From Udeniomyces pyricola (taxonomy: Eukaryota > Basidiomycota > Tremellomycetes > Cystofilobasidiales > Mrakiaceae), in assembly GCA_039545295.1 (NCBI GenBank), contig BCIK01000028.1, forward strand, positions 102,760 through 166,759: 64,000 nt of DNA. The letters run 5' to 3'. The notes below the pieces were generated by a model. The model saw only the letters and a program-made list of their open reading frames with translations. It was not told the DNA's origin and did not search any database. Positions 32,807 through 46,661 of the stretch are shown one piece after another. Within the stretch, counting starts at the first letter, position 1. Every line of letters begins with the position of its first letter. The position numbers and the translations under genes were made by a program.

Positions 32807-33721
32807 ATACTTCTTCTCGTGTTTGCCTCCCATCGATTCGTGACTGTCGTCGGACATTCAGTGAATCAAGGCGCTGCCATTTGCTCCAAAGTCGTCTGTT
32901 CCATCTATCCAGGTCTTCAACTCGTTCGAGAAGGGATCGAAGATCGAAAAGGGAACACAACTCGATTCCTCCTCTTGGCTTCGATGGAGGCGAGCATCCC
33001 AAAACAATCCTCGTCCGGGTCCTCCCCGTCTTTGTCTTCTGCTTCTCCACCGCCTAGCAGCGAGGAGCGAGTGAAGAAAGAAGAAGAAGCTTCATCGAGT
33101 GGCTTGGGCCCCACTTTGTCGTCGTCGACACCACCATCATCTCATCCTCACCCTCATCATCATCATCACCACCTATCCCATCATCCCTCGACCATCATTC
33201 ACCCTCTCCTCCAACCCTCTATACCACACCCTCCATCATCATCATCATCTCCAAACCTCTACTCAACCCTCCTGACATTCCCTTACCCTCCCCTCTCCTC
33301 TTCCTCTTCCCCTTCTTCTTCTTCTCCCTCCCTACTCTCCCTCTCAACGTACCTCTCAACCTTTCTCACGAACCAAACGACCTGCCCAACAGCGAACATC
33401 CTCTCGCTCGATCGACGACCTTTCTCCAAACTCTCCTCCTCCTCATCTTCGTCACCTCCTAAGGGGGTGAACTCGGCCGAAAGGACCGGGTCAGGGGGTG
33501 AGGAGGAGGAGGAGGAGGATGGAGGTGGATTCCGATCGGCGTATCTGTGTTTGGTCGAGAGTCAAGAACCACTCGTCGTCCTCGTCCAATCATCGTCGGC
33601 GAAAGTAGATCCCGCCATCGACCACCAGCCGAAAAAAGACGGAAACGTAGAGGAAGGGAAAACCGGAGGGGATGTGAGACAGTTGGGATGTTGGGTTTCT
33701 TGGACCAAGTCAACTAAATAA
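31239..33721 (+). CDS. PHA2: Prephenate dehydratase (phenylalanine biosynthesis)
   Basis: Converts prephenate to phenylpyruvate in the shikimate branch to phenylalanine. Exons: 31239-31301, 31500-31557, 31857-32284, 32521-32707, 32871-33721; 1,587 nt, 528 aa, much longer than yeast Pha2. It begins with AYLGPPGTYSHQAAYDRFG, then PFENSKNGIVLETLDLL, VASHEQALAQCSTFL, GAAICSKVVC and the catalytic NTTRF at about 274-278. Beyond this a degenerate ACT region can be followed (SLSTYLSTFLT..TANILSLDRRPF and later SAYLCLVES), split by low-complexity Ser/Pro/His tracts and an acidic run. A 32-base T run lies inside intron 4. The start at 31239 directly precedes the conserved glycine loop. Regulation by phenylalanine is uncertain, because the ACT core is so interrupted. 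Confidence 0.92.
32774..32805. repeat. 32-base T homopolymer in PHA2 intron 4
   Basis: An uninterrupted T run between the donor at 32708 and the acceptor ending at 32870. Length variation here would alter intron size but not the protein. Confidence 0.9.
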
Positions 33722-34352
33722 ACGAAAATTAAGCATAAAAATAACGATGATCTCTTTCGTATGTCCCTTCGTTTTAGGGAGTCCTTTTGGTTTGGTTTGT
33801 TCTTTTTCCTTTCTTTTTCTTTTTTTTCTTCTTCTTCTTCTTCTACTTCTTTCTTATCGGCAAGGAAGGGTCCGTTGGATACGTCAAGTAGAAACATGTG
33901 TATGCTTGGATATTACGTGTGTACACAGGGGTGTATTTGTACTTCTTTCGACTCACTCTATCCAAGCCATGAGAGTAGGTTACAATATCAGTGTTGACAG
34001 ATTGGATGAAGCGTCACACTGATACAAATGTATCAAAGTTGGTAGTCTAGAATAGAGAAAGTCCAATCGACGTGACTGGTTAAGATAGGTTTTTGTAGCG
34101 AGAACTTCGAGGTGAGAAAGAACAAGAGAGAAGACTGGTATATGGATCGGAGAGGGTGCGAGAGCAAAGCGAGAGAGGAAGAAGAAGGAAAAGAAAAACT
34201 CGAGAAAAAGGAGAGGTCAGAGAGAGAAATATATATATACAAAGGAGAACGAAGCAATCAGGGATGCGGAGACAAGCGCAAGGGGATGAGATCGATGGGA
34301 TCATGCAAGGGGGGGAGGGGGGGGGGGAAGGGGGGAGAGAGACCAAGAGAGG

Positions 34353-34384
<32 letters not shown>

Positions 34385-34825
34385 AGAAAAAGAGAAATGT
34401 GAAGCCAGCTATGGGAACGCTCTGGAGTACCTCAAGCTGAAAAGGGAGCTTTCGTCCGACTTTTTTAAGGAAGAGATGGTAAGGGAATGCAAAGCGAAAG
34501 AGAAAGCTCAAGACAAAAAAAAAAAAAGTTAAGCCAAAGGTCAATGTCCTTGAGGGAGAAGTTGCTTGAGAGTTTGGGATACAGAAGGAGAAACACGACG
34601 TGGACAAGAATTGGAAAAATCCAAGATGAGAAACAGGAGACATCTAGACGGTAGAGCAGGAAAAGGAGGATCAGGGGAGGCGCAATGCGATACACGAGAG
34701 AACCGAGCAGAAGGAGCGGGACAAGCAGATTTTAATGAGAAGAAAACGAAAAGCAGCAAGTAATGGTACGAGGTACAGATTCGAATGAAAGAGTGAAGGG
34801 CAAGAGAATCCAACAATGCCGCTCA
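33722..34825. other. Convergent 3' region with homopolymers
   Basis: About 1.1 kb between the convergent PHA2 and histidine-kinase 3' ends. It contains a G-rich tract at 34309-34336, a 30-base A run at 34353-34382 and a TA run near 34211-34221. Frames across it are runs of Lys/Glu or Ser/Phe and are not genes. Confidence 0.6.
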
Positions 34826-37800
34826 TTACAAGGCACCGACCGGTTTGACGTGTTCCTCGTTCCCGGATTTGGGCCTCGGTAAGACGTACGCCCGCAAGAG
34901 CCGGCAGAGGTCATCCTGCCGGAGAGGTTTGTTGAGGTAATCCTGCATCCCCTGGGAGATGCACAGAACACGGGCACTTTGCTGACAATCGGCCGAGAGG
35001 CCAACGATGGGCATCCGGAGTCGAACGCGTTTCTTGACCTCGAGCTGACGGATGCGAGCCGTAGCATGGGGGCCATCGAGGATAGGCATAGCTTGGTCAA
35101 AGATAGCCAGAGCATAGTAGCCAGGTTTTTCGGCGTCCCAGGCGGCGACGGCTTCCTCTCCATTGACGGCCGCAGTGACAGACAAGCCAAGGCGCTCAAG
35201 GGTCTACAAAGATGAAGCAGAACGGATCAAGAATGTAAAGTGCCCATGAGCATGAGCAACTATCTACTCTGAACCGTCGATGGGGAGGTTTTGACGCAAT
35301 AAGAAGGCGACGTACCTTGACAAGCAGACGAGAAGCAATCGCATTGTCCTCGGCGATCAAAATCCGGCCATGCGTTTTGAAGTACTGTGTCACATGTGAC
35401 ATGGAGACGGCGAGACAAAACGATCAGGATCGTTTTTTGAACAGCCATCGGCCTGAGTGTGCGTACAATCGAGTCCAAAAGAACATACCTCTTTCTCCTC
35501 ATCACTGAACCGATCGAGCGATCTGATCACAGCGGGAGTCGTCGTAAGCGCTGGTGAATTGACCTCCTCGCCCCTTCGGAGGTCAAGAAGGAGTTGGAGA
35601 AGTTTGACTCTTCGAAGCGGATGAAGGGCTCGCACAACCTCGACACCCGGTCCGGAGAGACTTCGAGTTCGAACGGTACTCGAGGACGGCACCAAGATCT
35701 GGATAATCTTGGACTGGGGTGCAGCGTGCTGGCAAACGGCTCGAAGCTCCTCAATCTCCGCATCCGAGTGGGAGTCCACGAGGACAAACGTCGGCGGGGT
35801 CTTTTGAACTGCTGCTTGCAAAGCAGGAAAAGTGGTCGTAGCCGTCACTTTGGATCCTTGAAGCACCGAGACGACCAGTGACATCGTTGCGGGGGAGGTG
35901 GAATAGACAAGCACTTTGGCTTTCGACGGCGAGTTGAGCAGAGCTCGAAGGCGTATAACCTCTTCGATAGCCTTGAAAAATGAAATGAAAATGAGACCGA
36001 CAAGAGAACTACAGTAAGTACCACATATGCGATAAACCTAACCTTACTTATGAGGACGCGCTCATACCTGAATGGACCCAGCGTGGTCGATCGCGACGGG
36101 TACGCGCCAATGGAAGTTAGATCCTTGGCCGACCTCGGAGTCGACTTCAATGGTTCCACCAAGAAGCTGGACGATTTGGCGACAAATGGATAGCTGCAAG
36201 CACATGTCGGACCAGAAAGTAATCAGTGATACTGACGCGAGGTTCAGCCAGCCTTGCCACGTTCATGATTACTTACACCAAGGCCAGTGCCACCGCTAGA
36301 TGCATACCACCACACAAAGAAAACGGCTGCGTCAGCTGAAAGTACAGAGAACTTCGGTTATGGCAACCGCAAACGATCGTGAGCGTACAATTTGCGAGTC
36401 GTCGAACCATCGACTTGAGAGAATGGCATGAATAGGAGTGTTTGTTCGGCAGCAGAGATGCCAATGCCTGATAAGCCAAGACAAGGGCAAATCCCGAGCC
36501 ACAGCATCAGCATATTGAGGCCTCAACGACGCACTTGACCGGTGGAAAACACAAACTCACCGCTATCGATGACTTCAAACTTGAGGACGACCTCATCTTG
36601 TTGATGCTCGATGGTCTGCGACATGTCAACGGAGCAGCGGACAGTCACGCGAGCATTTTGCCCGTGCGTGAACTTGAGAGCATTCGACAAGATGTTGATG
36701 AGGACCTGTCGTCGGAGATGAGTAAGTAATCAGCGAATGAAAGCAACGACCAAAGTATACGAAAATTGAAAGGCCGTTTCGATACATACCTGACGATTGC
36801 GGGACGGGTCTGAGGTTACCCAGGGTGGAACATCTTCTTCCATTACCCAGCTCAACTAAATTGGAGAAACATCATAGAGAAAACATCAACAAGTACCAAT
36901 CAGTATACAGTGCCGAAACAGCCGTGTCACGCTACTTCCGAGGCTTACCGAGATTTCGTTTTTTGACTGCACAGGTGTAAGAGATCAAGCAACAAATGAA
37001 GGGAGACCAGGAGACGAATCAGTCGATCACTCGAGCGACACGACGGGAAACAAACATCCTTTACACCCACCATCGACTGAACGAGCTCGACGCAGTCTGC
37101 AATCAAGCCTTCGGTCGAGAACTGAAGCATCTCTAACTTGACAGCCTGTGATGGGTGAAACGCAAGGGATATATATCACAAAGAAGAAAGGAATCAGCAA
37201 AATCCCGTCACACTCTTCGGACCGAGCGGGACGTGAAGCGAGAGAAACCCACGCCAGCTTCCAACCTGCGCACCCACACAAGAACGGGAGACAAGTTAGC
37301 AAAAGTGGAGGAGCGCATCGCAATCGTGAATAAAAGAGGGAAAAATGACGGCTCACTTGCTGTAATCCAACAGACCATCGATGATCCCAAGCAAAATCTC
37401 ACAACTCGAGCGAGCAGTCGTGACAAAATCTTGTTGCTAATTTTGGGATGAGCGGAATACAAGTTTCATACAATCAGCTCGGTTCAGGAGCAAGTTGAGT
37501 GGACCAACCGGACCGATGAATACAAAAAACATACCTCTCGATTCAGTGGCGTCTCGCTCAACAATCCCAACAAGCCAAAGAAAGAAGAAAATGGTGTTCG
37601 GAGTTCATGGCTCATGGACGCCAGGAAATTGGATTTGATCTTGGTGGCTTTCAACGCCGAATCCTTGGCCGCCCTCGCATCCTCGAGAGCCTTCTTCTGT
37701 TGGTCAATGAACAAGATGTTCTGCTGAGTTGCCCGGTGAAGTTTTCGGAAGAGTTGCGCGTTGTCAATCGAGATGGATGCCTCTGTTATGAAGTAACAAG

Positions 37801-40800
37801 CGTGATGATTAGGTGTGAGCAGTTTGGTCAGAGATTTCAGATCGAGGCTAGATGAGGTGGCTTGGACAGGTCAGAGGGACTAACGCTGGGCGAGGATGGC
37901 CAGAACGGTCAGGTTCGCGGAGGTGAAAGCATTGGTCCGATACGACGTTAGGTGCATGACGCCGATGACGAATCCCTTAGCCAAGATGGGAAGGGAGGCG
38001 ATCGACTTGGAGGCCTTGCCATCGGAAGAGGCATCTTGATCTTGAGCGACGCTAGAGAACCTCGGATCGGAACCGATACTGCGGTGTACAGGACAAGAGG
38101 TCAGGATGCCTCAGGAACTTTATGAAATCAAGTGGACTAGGGCAAAATCGATCTACACACTTGGATATGAAAAGCGTTTCTCGCGAGTTGAGGACATGCT
38201 GAATGATAGATCGGGACAACACATTCGGATACTCGCGGACAGAAACCGGTTTACTATAAGAAATGAAATACAAAAATGAAATCGACAAATTGATATTAAG
38301 CCTTCCAGACCAGAACGAGGATTATAACGTATACTGTGTACACACTCATAGACTTGCACGTCTCCAGGGCAATCGAGCGTCGTTGCGACGACGAAGTCTC
38401 CCGTCTCAGCCTTGACCACAATGATCGCATGGTCAGCACCAACATGGCTGCAAACGATGTCCGTGAGGCTTTCCTGACGGGCCAAGCGGTAAGCAAGCAA
38501 ACACCATCAGCCGGTCAAAATCGTGATATTGTATTGTACGACGGTCGAACCGGAAAAGTCATTCAGCTTTCGTCGATCCACGTACGAGTGTGATACTAAG
38601 GCTGACGTCGGAACTAATCAGTCTACTCGAATTGATGATAGCTGAAGAACGAGAAAAGGCGCACATCGAAGACAATCAGCAACTTCGACCAATCGTTCTC
38701 GTCATCGAACCCGATCAAGAATATGGGCGACGTACCAGTGAGGTCATCGACAGTGAGCGAGGCCAGGTCGTGTCCTTCGGGCTCATCAGTCGAGCGGTCG
38801 CTGGCAAAGGAATTGAGAGTCGGCCTCGCCATGGTCAGGTTGGGAATGCTGGTCAAGTTGGTTCTGTCGGTTTGCACTCCAGCCTAAAGCAAGCAAATAG
38901 GGAACAGGTGCATAACCCAAAGATCAATATAGCCCGCAGAGTCCGAGCAGCCATAACCGCCAATCCGGCTACAATAGATGCTCGCGAAACCCAAAGCTGT
39001 ACTTGCCTCAGCTAGGTGAGTTCGCGGCTTGTCAACAGGGCTTCTGGCGCGCGTTGTGAGGTAAGCTGCGATTCCAAAAGCTCCCCAGTGACCCTGTTTC
39101 GTAATGCCTTGATTCTGCAGTTCTCCTCCCAGCTGTACTACACCGACGCGTACGAAATGGGAGCCCGACTGAAAGAAAGGAAAGTCACATGACGCGAGTA
39201 GGTATTGCGCTCATCAGCTAGGCAAACGATGCAGGAGTGAAATACAATGACCAACTCATGGATGCATCCTTACCAGAAACAGCGCCCACCCTTCGTCACA
39301 TGTCCAGTTGCCAGCTCGACAGGCTTCGATAGCTTGATCGCTGAAAGGGAATCAGATCAAACCAGATGATGTGATTGGTCAGGATCTCCGCCATATCCAT
39401 CCCGAGGTTCTTCCCTCGTCCTATTTGAACAAATTTCCACTCACAACTTCTGGAACGCTGTGGAGTCGTTGGTGATTGTTGCAACTTCAGCGTCGACAAG
39501 AAGGACCAGATGACGCATGTTAATTGGGCCGGGCACCATCCATCTGCGGTTGAAGCTTTGGTTGTCTTGGATTTGAGCGAGATATCGGTTGTGGACCTCG
39601 GGCGTGACTGAGAAGCTTCGAAGGACCTCAACCATGGCGAGGGACGCATAGTGAAGGGCCATTCGGATCTACAGGGTATATATAATACAACAAAAAAAGG
39701 TATCAAGGCGGACGAAGTTACATCAGACGATATGTGCGCCAAGCCCGGGAGGGAAATACTATGGTAAAGACATACATGGTGATGACTCGAACTCCAAGCC
39801 TTCGTCTCCCACACTTTGAATCCAAGCTCGACAGCAGCTGTATAGTGTCCGAGGGAGTAGAGTGCAACAATCTTGAAAGAGTTGTACCAATTCTCGGCGA
39901 GGGGTCGTGACGTGTTGAGTTCTGCTGTCTCGGCCGCTTCGATGAAAGTGTCAGAGTCGAGAACCGTTGCCGCATCGACGTTGTAAGTTCGGCCAGCGAG
40001 GGCTTTGAGACAACCAGCAGCACCTGAGCATGCCAGAATTGACAGATAAAAACACAGGCATCTCAGCAATGATTCCGACATCTGAGATAGCATCCTGACT
40101 CGAGCGAGCCAGAAAAAAATATTGAGCAACAAGAGCTCACCTCTAGCCATGAAGGCAACCCCGGTCTCAATCCCCCACTCGTCGATGAGATCGACCGATT
40201 CCTCGCACACCAACAGAGAGTCGCTCAGATGAGTCGAAGCAATCATATGCTGGCCGAGTAAGTGAAGCTTGGCAAAGGTCGAGTAAGTGCGATCTCCAGC
40301 CGCCAAGGAAAACTTGAGGGCAAGCGCGTAATTGGGCGTGTAGTCTTTGAGATCGGACCCGTCCCAGCAGGCTCCCATGGCACCATAGAGTAGGAAGCAT
40401 CGACCCTGGATACGTACAGCATAACAGAAAGTTGCCCGTTAACAGATGGAGGTGTATTTCTGAGGAAGATGGCTTGTTCTGATCATACTGACAAGTTCAG
40501 TCGGTCCAGAGTGTTGCTCGGCCAGGTGGATGGCGAGCTTGAGCATTTCTGTTGAAAAGGCAAAGCTGTCGCGCTGCACAACGTTGAGATAACCGTATCG
40601 TGTCAGTCGGATGTAAGGCTTTCTTGGGTTAGCGTCATGGATATACACGCACCTCTTCGGCTGGAGAAGAAAAGAGGAAGGTGGAGTAAGAGGCAGGTCT
40701 GTCAGCGGTCCCTTGCAACGAGGAATCGATAATGCACCAAGATGATGCCCACTCACCCGCAGAACCCAGGAAGATGAACCCCAGCGATGAGCTGGCACTC

Positions 40801-43800
40801 ATACCATACTTCAAACTCAGCCGGACGAGCTGACCAGCCGGTTATCATAATCAAGAAGGGCAACAAAAAGGAATCAGAAATGACTCATTGCCTCTGTCTG
40901 GGAGAGATAATCTTTGCAGAGAGAATGCGTGCCTCACCTTGTAGCTGATGGCGTCCGTCAATCCGCTTCCATTAGCCCAGTACGCCATGGTCGTTGCTTC
41001 GGACAGAATCGACGATGCCAGAGCGATAGATCGGTCGTTGGTAGCGGGGAGATCTCGGATGTATGAGACTCCAAGACGGATGATATCCTTAACGATCTCG
41101 TCGTACTCCAAACTTGCTTCTTCTTTGCTGATCGATCCATGCTAGAGAAGGAATTTGTCAGAAACGGTTGGTGAATGAGGGCCAGAAAGTGTTTCAGCGA
41201 AGTGGGACTACATATCCAAGGGCAGAGGCAAGGGCAGGGAGGAGATGAATGAGATTCGTACGAGCTCGACGCCAAGGACCAGTAGGGCTTGAAGAAGCAG
41301 GTCGAGTGCGTTGGTCATCTCGTTTTGAGCCCAGTGGTTTTTCGATTTTGCGCCTGTAACGGGAGAGATAGGCGGCGGTCAGATTAGTGTCAGACAGCGT
41401 CAAAAGACTGAAGCGGTAGATTTCTCGAGCTACGCACGGTACAATGATGCTTGGCTAGCCAGAAGAACATGTCATCATAGCACAATCAGTGACACGAACC
41501 ATCGCCAAGCAAACCGGACAGCCATGAATCACTCACTCGTACGGTTCATGAGCCTTGATCTCAAGATTAGAAAGGACCGATGCTGAGCCCTTATGGTCGC
41601 CCTTCCACGTAAGCAGTCTTCCGACGACAGTATAAGAAAAGGTGCGGAAAGTCAGCCATTTACGGGCCCCTACACATCTGCCGCGGCTTTGAACAAAAAA
41701 AAAAGAAAAAAGAAAAAAGGGTTCACGACTCACTCAGCGAGCTGGAGACGAAGACTGAACACCTTGCTAGGCTCGCATTCGACGTCCATGAGATCGTCGT
41801 TGGCTTGAATATACCGAAGTGCCATCTCGTGAGCTCCTTGGGACTGTCATTGAAATGTGACCGTACAACATAACCAGCTTTGATAAGAGACAACTCGCAA
41901 GCGGATACAATGAGGGACAACGACGTCCATCGACTTACCAAAGCCACGTTTGCAGCCCGCTCCAAAAGATCCCGATACTTAGCGTTGTTCCGTCGAATGC
42001 GAAGTAGCTTTGTGCATTTGCGAACATGCTCGGCGAGTCGGAATACATCTGTCGATTTCCTTTGAAGCATCAGGTCGACCAGTCGGAGAGACATCGTCTC
42101 ATACTCCTCCAAGCTCTCGGTGAGGTTGACGGCGGCTTGACGATAACGGTCGTGTGTGAACGCACAACACTGCACGAGCTTCATGGGGTTAGTCGATGGC
42201 CAGGGCAAATCAAGACAAGAGAGGGCGAAGACTTGAAGAAAAAGAGATAGGACAAACATCTCGTCCCACAGGCCGAAGCCAACCTTCGGTGATTGCAGCT
42301 GTATAACCACTCATGGACCGACGAGTCAATCGATGATGCTCCTCGACTTCGTCTTCGCTGCCCGACGTTGTATCATCCTCATCGTTCATCAGCTCAATGA
42401 CATCTTTGACAACGAACTGAGAGGTGGATGGAGGCGAATTAGCTTATCATGCATGACCATGTTTAGTCGAACTAAATTAAGTACAAAGAGTTACTCACGA
42501 CACCGCCGATAAGAGCCGACCAGCAAAGGAATCGCTGGACCTCGGGACTGAGATCGTTGAGGTGCGAGACGAGGAACGATATATCGGTACCGTTGTCGCT
42601 CGTGTTTGGTAAACTAGCAAGATCCTTGAAAAAGGTGTTTTCGATGGACTCCAAATTGAAATTCCACTTGTTGCTGGCCCAATCAAAGTCTTCGAGCGAA
42701 GACAAAACAAACAGGCCATAAAACGGGTGAGGACGAAGCCGGTTGTGATATCTTTCTAACATGATTGATGATCTATGACAACAATCTCAGGACGTACATA
42801 TGTGATTGTGTCGTTTCAGAGCGACGAGTAGATTTCGCGTGGAAAAGGCGTTTCCTTTGGCATGTCTATCGGGAGAAGATTGAAGCCGATCGAAGCGGAG
42901 CCAGGTAGATGAGCACGAAGGAGGTCAACCTGCATGAAGAGCTCGTACAGTTCATCATCCGACTCAAGTCTACCCGAAAATGTGAGCACTAACCGGTATA
43001 GAACCTGCACCAAAGGCCCCACGTCCTGAGGTTGTTGATGCATTGTCCCTGCGACCAGAGAGGTCACTGCCTCTGGTGAGAGGGGGTTAACTTGAATATA
43101 CGTCGCTCGAGAGCCCGTTCCAAACATGGCTCGGATGCGCGCAACAAAACGGTCGTTCTCGGGACGAAGGGTAGTGATGATGAGCATGCGGATCTTGGCT
43201 TGGCTGATAGATCTGATGAGGGCGAGAGAAGGCTCGTCGGAGAATTGCAGATCATCGAAGCACTAGGCACGAAGTGAAAAAGGGCAGACGCGTCAGCGAC
43301 AATCTAAAAAGCGAGATCAACGGATGAACAGGACGTACCATTGTGAGCATCCGAATTCCTGCCAGCGTGCCAATGACGTCCAAGACGAGGTTGTGGAACC
43401 TTGCTCGGCTCTCACTCGAAGGCAGCGTCTCGGTGGGTGGGAAGGAACGCAGACCAAACAACTTCATGAGTTCCTTGAGCTCTGGATAAAGGATTGCAAT
43501 GTTGAAATCCGTCAGAACAAAGCTACCTGCAAGTCATTAATACAACCAATCAGCGCAAAAGGCTACTCACCAGGGATGGCGGTGAAAAGAAGCTGGACAT
43601 TGGGTAGTTGAGGGCCAAGCGCAACTTTGAGCGAGCGCACAAAGACGTCGATGTCAGTGTGAAAGTCGGTGAGAAGTTGACGGAAAATAAGAGAGAGCGA
43701 AGCAAGGACGGCCGAGTATGGGGAGGTTTCGGAGGCTAAGATACGATTAGGATGGACAATGCGGACGCATGTGAGAACGCACCAAGACAAAGAACAAAAT

Positions 43801-46661
43801 GTTGTAAGTTAATCAAATGTATGAGAGACGCAGAAACAGTCGACTAACAGGAAAAGAACCGAAAGGCGACGCACCTTCAAACTTGGCGATACCAAAGAAA
43901 CCAGACGCTCGAATTACGTTCTGGACCTCTTGGATCATGCTCGATTTGCCCTCACCCCCCTGACCGATGATACAAATAGCCCTCGCGGTGACGAGTTTCT
44001 CCCGGGCGTTCCCATGGGTTCTCATCATGGCTCCGCTGCTCCCGACAGAAGAGACCCGACCGTTGCTCCCACCCATATCGCTGCTCCCGGCGGTTGCCTC
44101 CTCTACGATCGCGTCATCTCCAGCCGTCTCGGCCCTTAATCGACCCAGACCGCCTCCTACTGGGTGGAAGTTAGTCCCCACGCCTACACTCATGAAGCCT
44201 ACCCCTTCGCCACCCTGCTGCGAAGGATGCGAAGACGGCGCTGACGAGCCCGAATCCACTGTCTGAGCACCCGCGGTAGCCGTCATGTTGTGCACCGTCT
44301 GCGTACCAAGACCCGTCCCGTTATGGGTTTGTGATCCAGCAGAAGAGTTGGGCAAGAGCGATCGACGGCCAGAGTAGTGAAGGGAATGGGTGGTGGCGAC
44401 GCGTCGAACAACGCTTCGGATGACATCAAGCTCCTTCGAGCGACCAAAGAGAGTGTTGGGGATGATAAACTCGGAATGCATGTCATGCGCGGCGACAGGA
44501 AAGAATGGGATCAACTAAACGCGAAGCACACACAAAAAGAATTGCGTCAGTTGGAATTTTAATGCGTCGTCGTGTACTGGCCTGCTCGTCTTGCATCCGC
44601 ATCGGCACCACGCAGGTCGCTGATGCAGCAGACGTGCCACAAGAACGACATACCTCTGCGCTCGACTTTTTACTGGACCATCCTTCGGTGAGTTTGTTCT
44701 GGCAAATGAGCACGTCGGCCTTGAGGCCTGCAGAGGAGACGTATCGCGCATCGGGGTTCTTTTCAAGAAGCTTTGCGATGATGGCCGACACGACCGGGGG
44801 CACATCTGGTCGGATCTTATGGACGAGAGGAGGCGGGGTTGTGCAAATCTCGGTGAAAATCTCGGTTGCCGAGCCTAGAAAATGCAGAACGTTTGTACAA
44901 TGAGGGAGAAATCACGTATTAGCTGGATGTCCGAGTCGAGATCGATCCGGAGGCCAAACCAATAAAGAAAAAGTAAAGAAAAAAATGTTGCAACTCACCA
45001 TTGAAGGGCATTTTCCCCGTCAGCAAGGTCCAGAACATCACTCCCAAGCAGTAAAGATCCGTCCGGTTATCACCGGGAAATTGTACACGGCCGGTTTGCT
45101 CTGGTGAGAGGTAACACAAGTTCTCTTTGGCGCGCTTTCGATCCTTCTCTTCCATCTCCTCGGCCGCCATGACAAGACCTGAGGGACCACCGTTGTTTTC
45201 GAGAGAAACGGTTCGGTTGCCAAAGCTATCGAGTATCAAGTGATCAAAATCCTGTGGTCAGTCTGAGGGACCGTGCACTCGGCGCGTGATGCGGCTTGAA
45301 CTCGGGCTTGATACGAAGTCTTCCTTACTGTGCAAACCGAACGGATCCCGAGCCAACGTTCCAATGGAACGCATTCGGCCGGATCTCTCGGTGAATTATC
45401 GACGCTGAATGTAGGGTTTCAATGCAGTGGGTTGCTTGATAGGCAAACCTGGATGTGTCGCGCGGAACAACGATCCTGATCAGTCAACAACACGTCAAGA
45501 GGGAAAGCGCATACAGCAAGGACACAAGCGGTGTGCAAGGCCAAAGCAGTCCCCATAGTGGTTTTTGAAGATAACCAAGCGCAAACTCACTCGAGGAATG
45601 AGGCGATATCGATTGATGCAAACCCGTCGTCGTCGTCATCAGAGGACATCAACTCCACCCGTTCTCCAGCCTCCAAGCCCCCATGTCCCGCACCCAAGCT
45701 ACCCCTTCTCGACTCCAACTGTTGCATATCTGACATACCCCTTCGCTCATCCTCCGTCATTGAAACGTCCCCTTCATCATCCCGTGGAAACCCCAGACCG
45801 CTGATCGAGGATGAAGTATCGGGATCGTCTCGCGTCGGGCAGAGGAACGATTCAGAGTCAAAAGGAGGGTAAAAGGAGGAGAGAACGTTTGAACCTGGAT
45901 GACGTTGGATGAGGATGACACAGGATTTTGAAGTGGACGATGGAGGGATGACAAAGCTGGGTCGAATGGGCATGGGCAACGACGATCGGAGCAAGGAAAG
46001 CACAAAACAAAGCCAGAAACAAAGGATATTCAGCAATCAGATTTGATGGTGTCATGCCGTTTTTCCATTTCGTCTCCCCGTTATACCATCGACCTGGGCT
46101 CTCATCTTTCGTCAGATGATCCACCATATCTGTACACTCACTAGTCGACTAGCCTCATGATTCGGGTGCTAGCCTCGAGGTTTTGCTCGAGTTTCCCCAG
46201 GAAGTGGACTTCTCGCTCGATGACGATTGCCCCGGCATCATCAGACTCGGCAATCTTGGCGAGGACGCGCGAGCCATCTTCGAGGTTGGTACCCGTTGCA
46301 AGCCAAGTCGAGCTAATTCAAGCCACACGTATCATGATGAGGGGACCATTAGTAACTGCCATGAAGCTGAGGTCTGAATGACTGGCAGGTGTCCTCAACA
46401 TAAGCCAAACGGACGATAACCAAACCGGCCTATTGATCCTCCCCGATTTCTACCGGAGTCTTGTCAGTCTCACCTTCCAAGGTCGAGCCACCTATATGGT
46501 TGACCAAACGAGAACCTCGGTACGCTCAGTTCCATCTGGACCGACTGCTGTTGCTGAGGGCTGGTAGGCCCATCGGAGTTACTGCTATTGCTGCTCGGGC
46601 GGAAGAAGAGGTTCTCCATCCAGGCCTCTGCCCGGCCGAGTTTCCGCCGGCGAGGAGGCAT
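34826..46661 (-). CDS. Dual pseudokinase/hybrid histidine kinase with AAA, TPR-like, GAF and receiver domains
   Basis: A giant hybrid sensor kinase resembling fission-yeast Mak2/Mak3 and the fungal group with an N-terminal Ser/Thr-kinase-like domain. About 45 exons, 7,266 nt, 2,421 aa; every junction closes in phase (E4/E5 at 45343/45251 less certain). Order: kinase-like 1-435 (VLAK; HREIRPN in place of HRD; no clean DFG, so probably inactive); AAA ATPase with Walker A GQGGEGKS at 619-626 and CFDDLQ at 767-772; a helical TPR-like region about 1000-1650; GAF about 1666-1822; dimerisation box SHELRTP with His1881; ATPase core with [26 protein letters not shown] to 2112; a degenerate receiver 2113-2273 (acidic pair lost, Lys position is His in ALHPLRR); an intact receiver 2274-2421 (Glu-Asp pair, Asp2332, Lys2388). 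Signal input is unknown; output should go through an Ypd1-type phosphotransfer protein. Micro-exons of 8, 13, 17, 18 and 19 nt and one GC-AG intron (donor at 39006). An in-frame stop lies upstream of the chosen Met. Confidence 0.94.

Noticed and set aside
38590..39015. 141-residue plus-strand frame
   Set aside because: Antisense to histidine-kinase exons 27-29, which fit the minus-strand protein in phase.
45329..45342. Alternative donor gtaagg for histidine-kinase exon 4
   Set aside because: A better-looking donor, but no acceptor before the next exon closes the phase; gttcgg at 45342 does.
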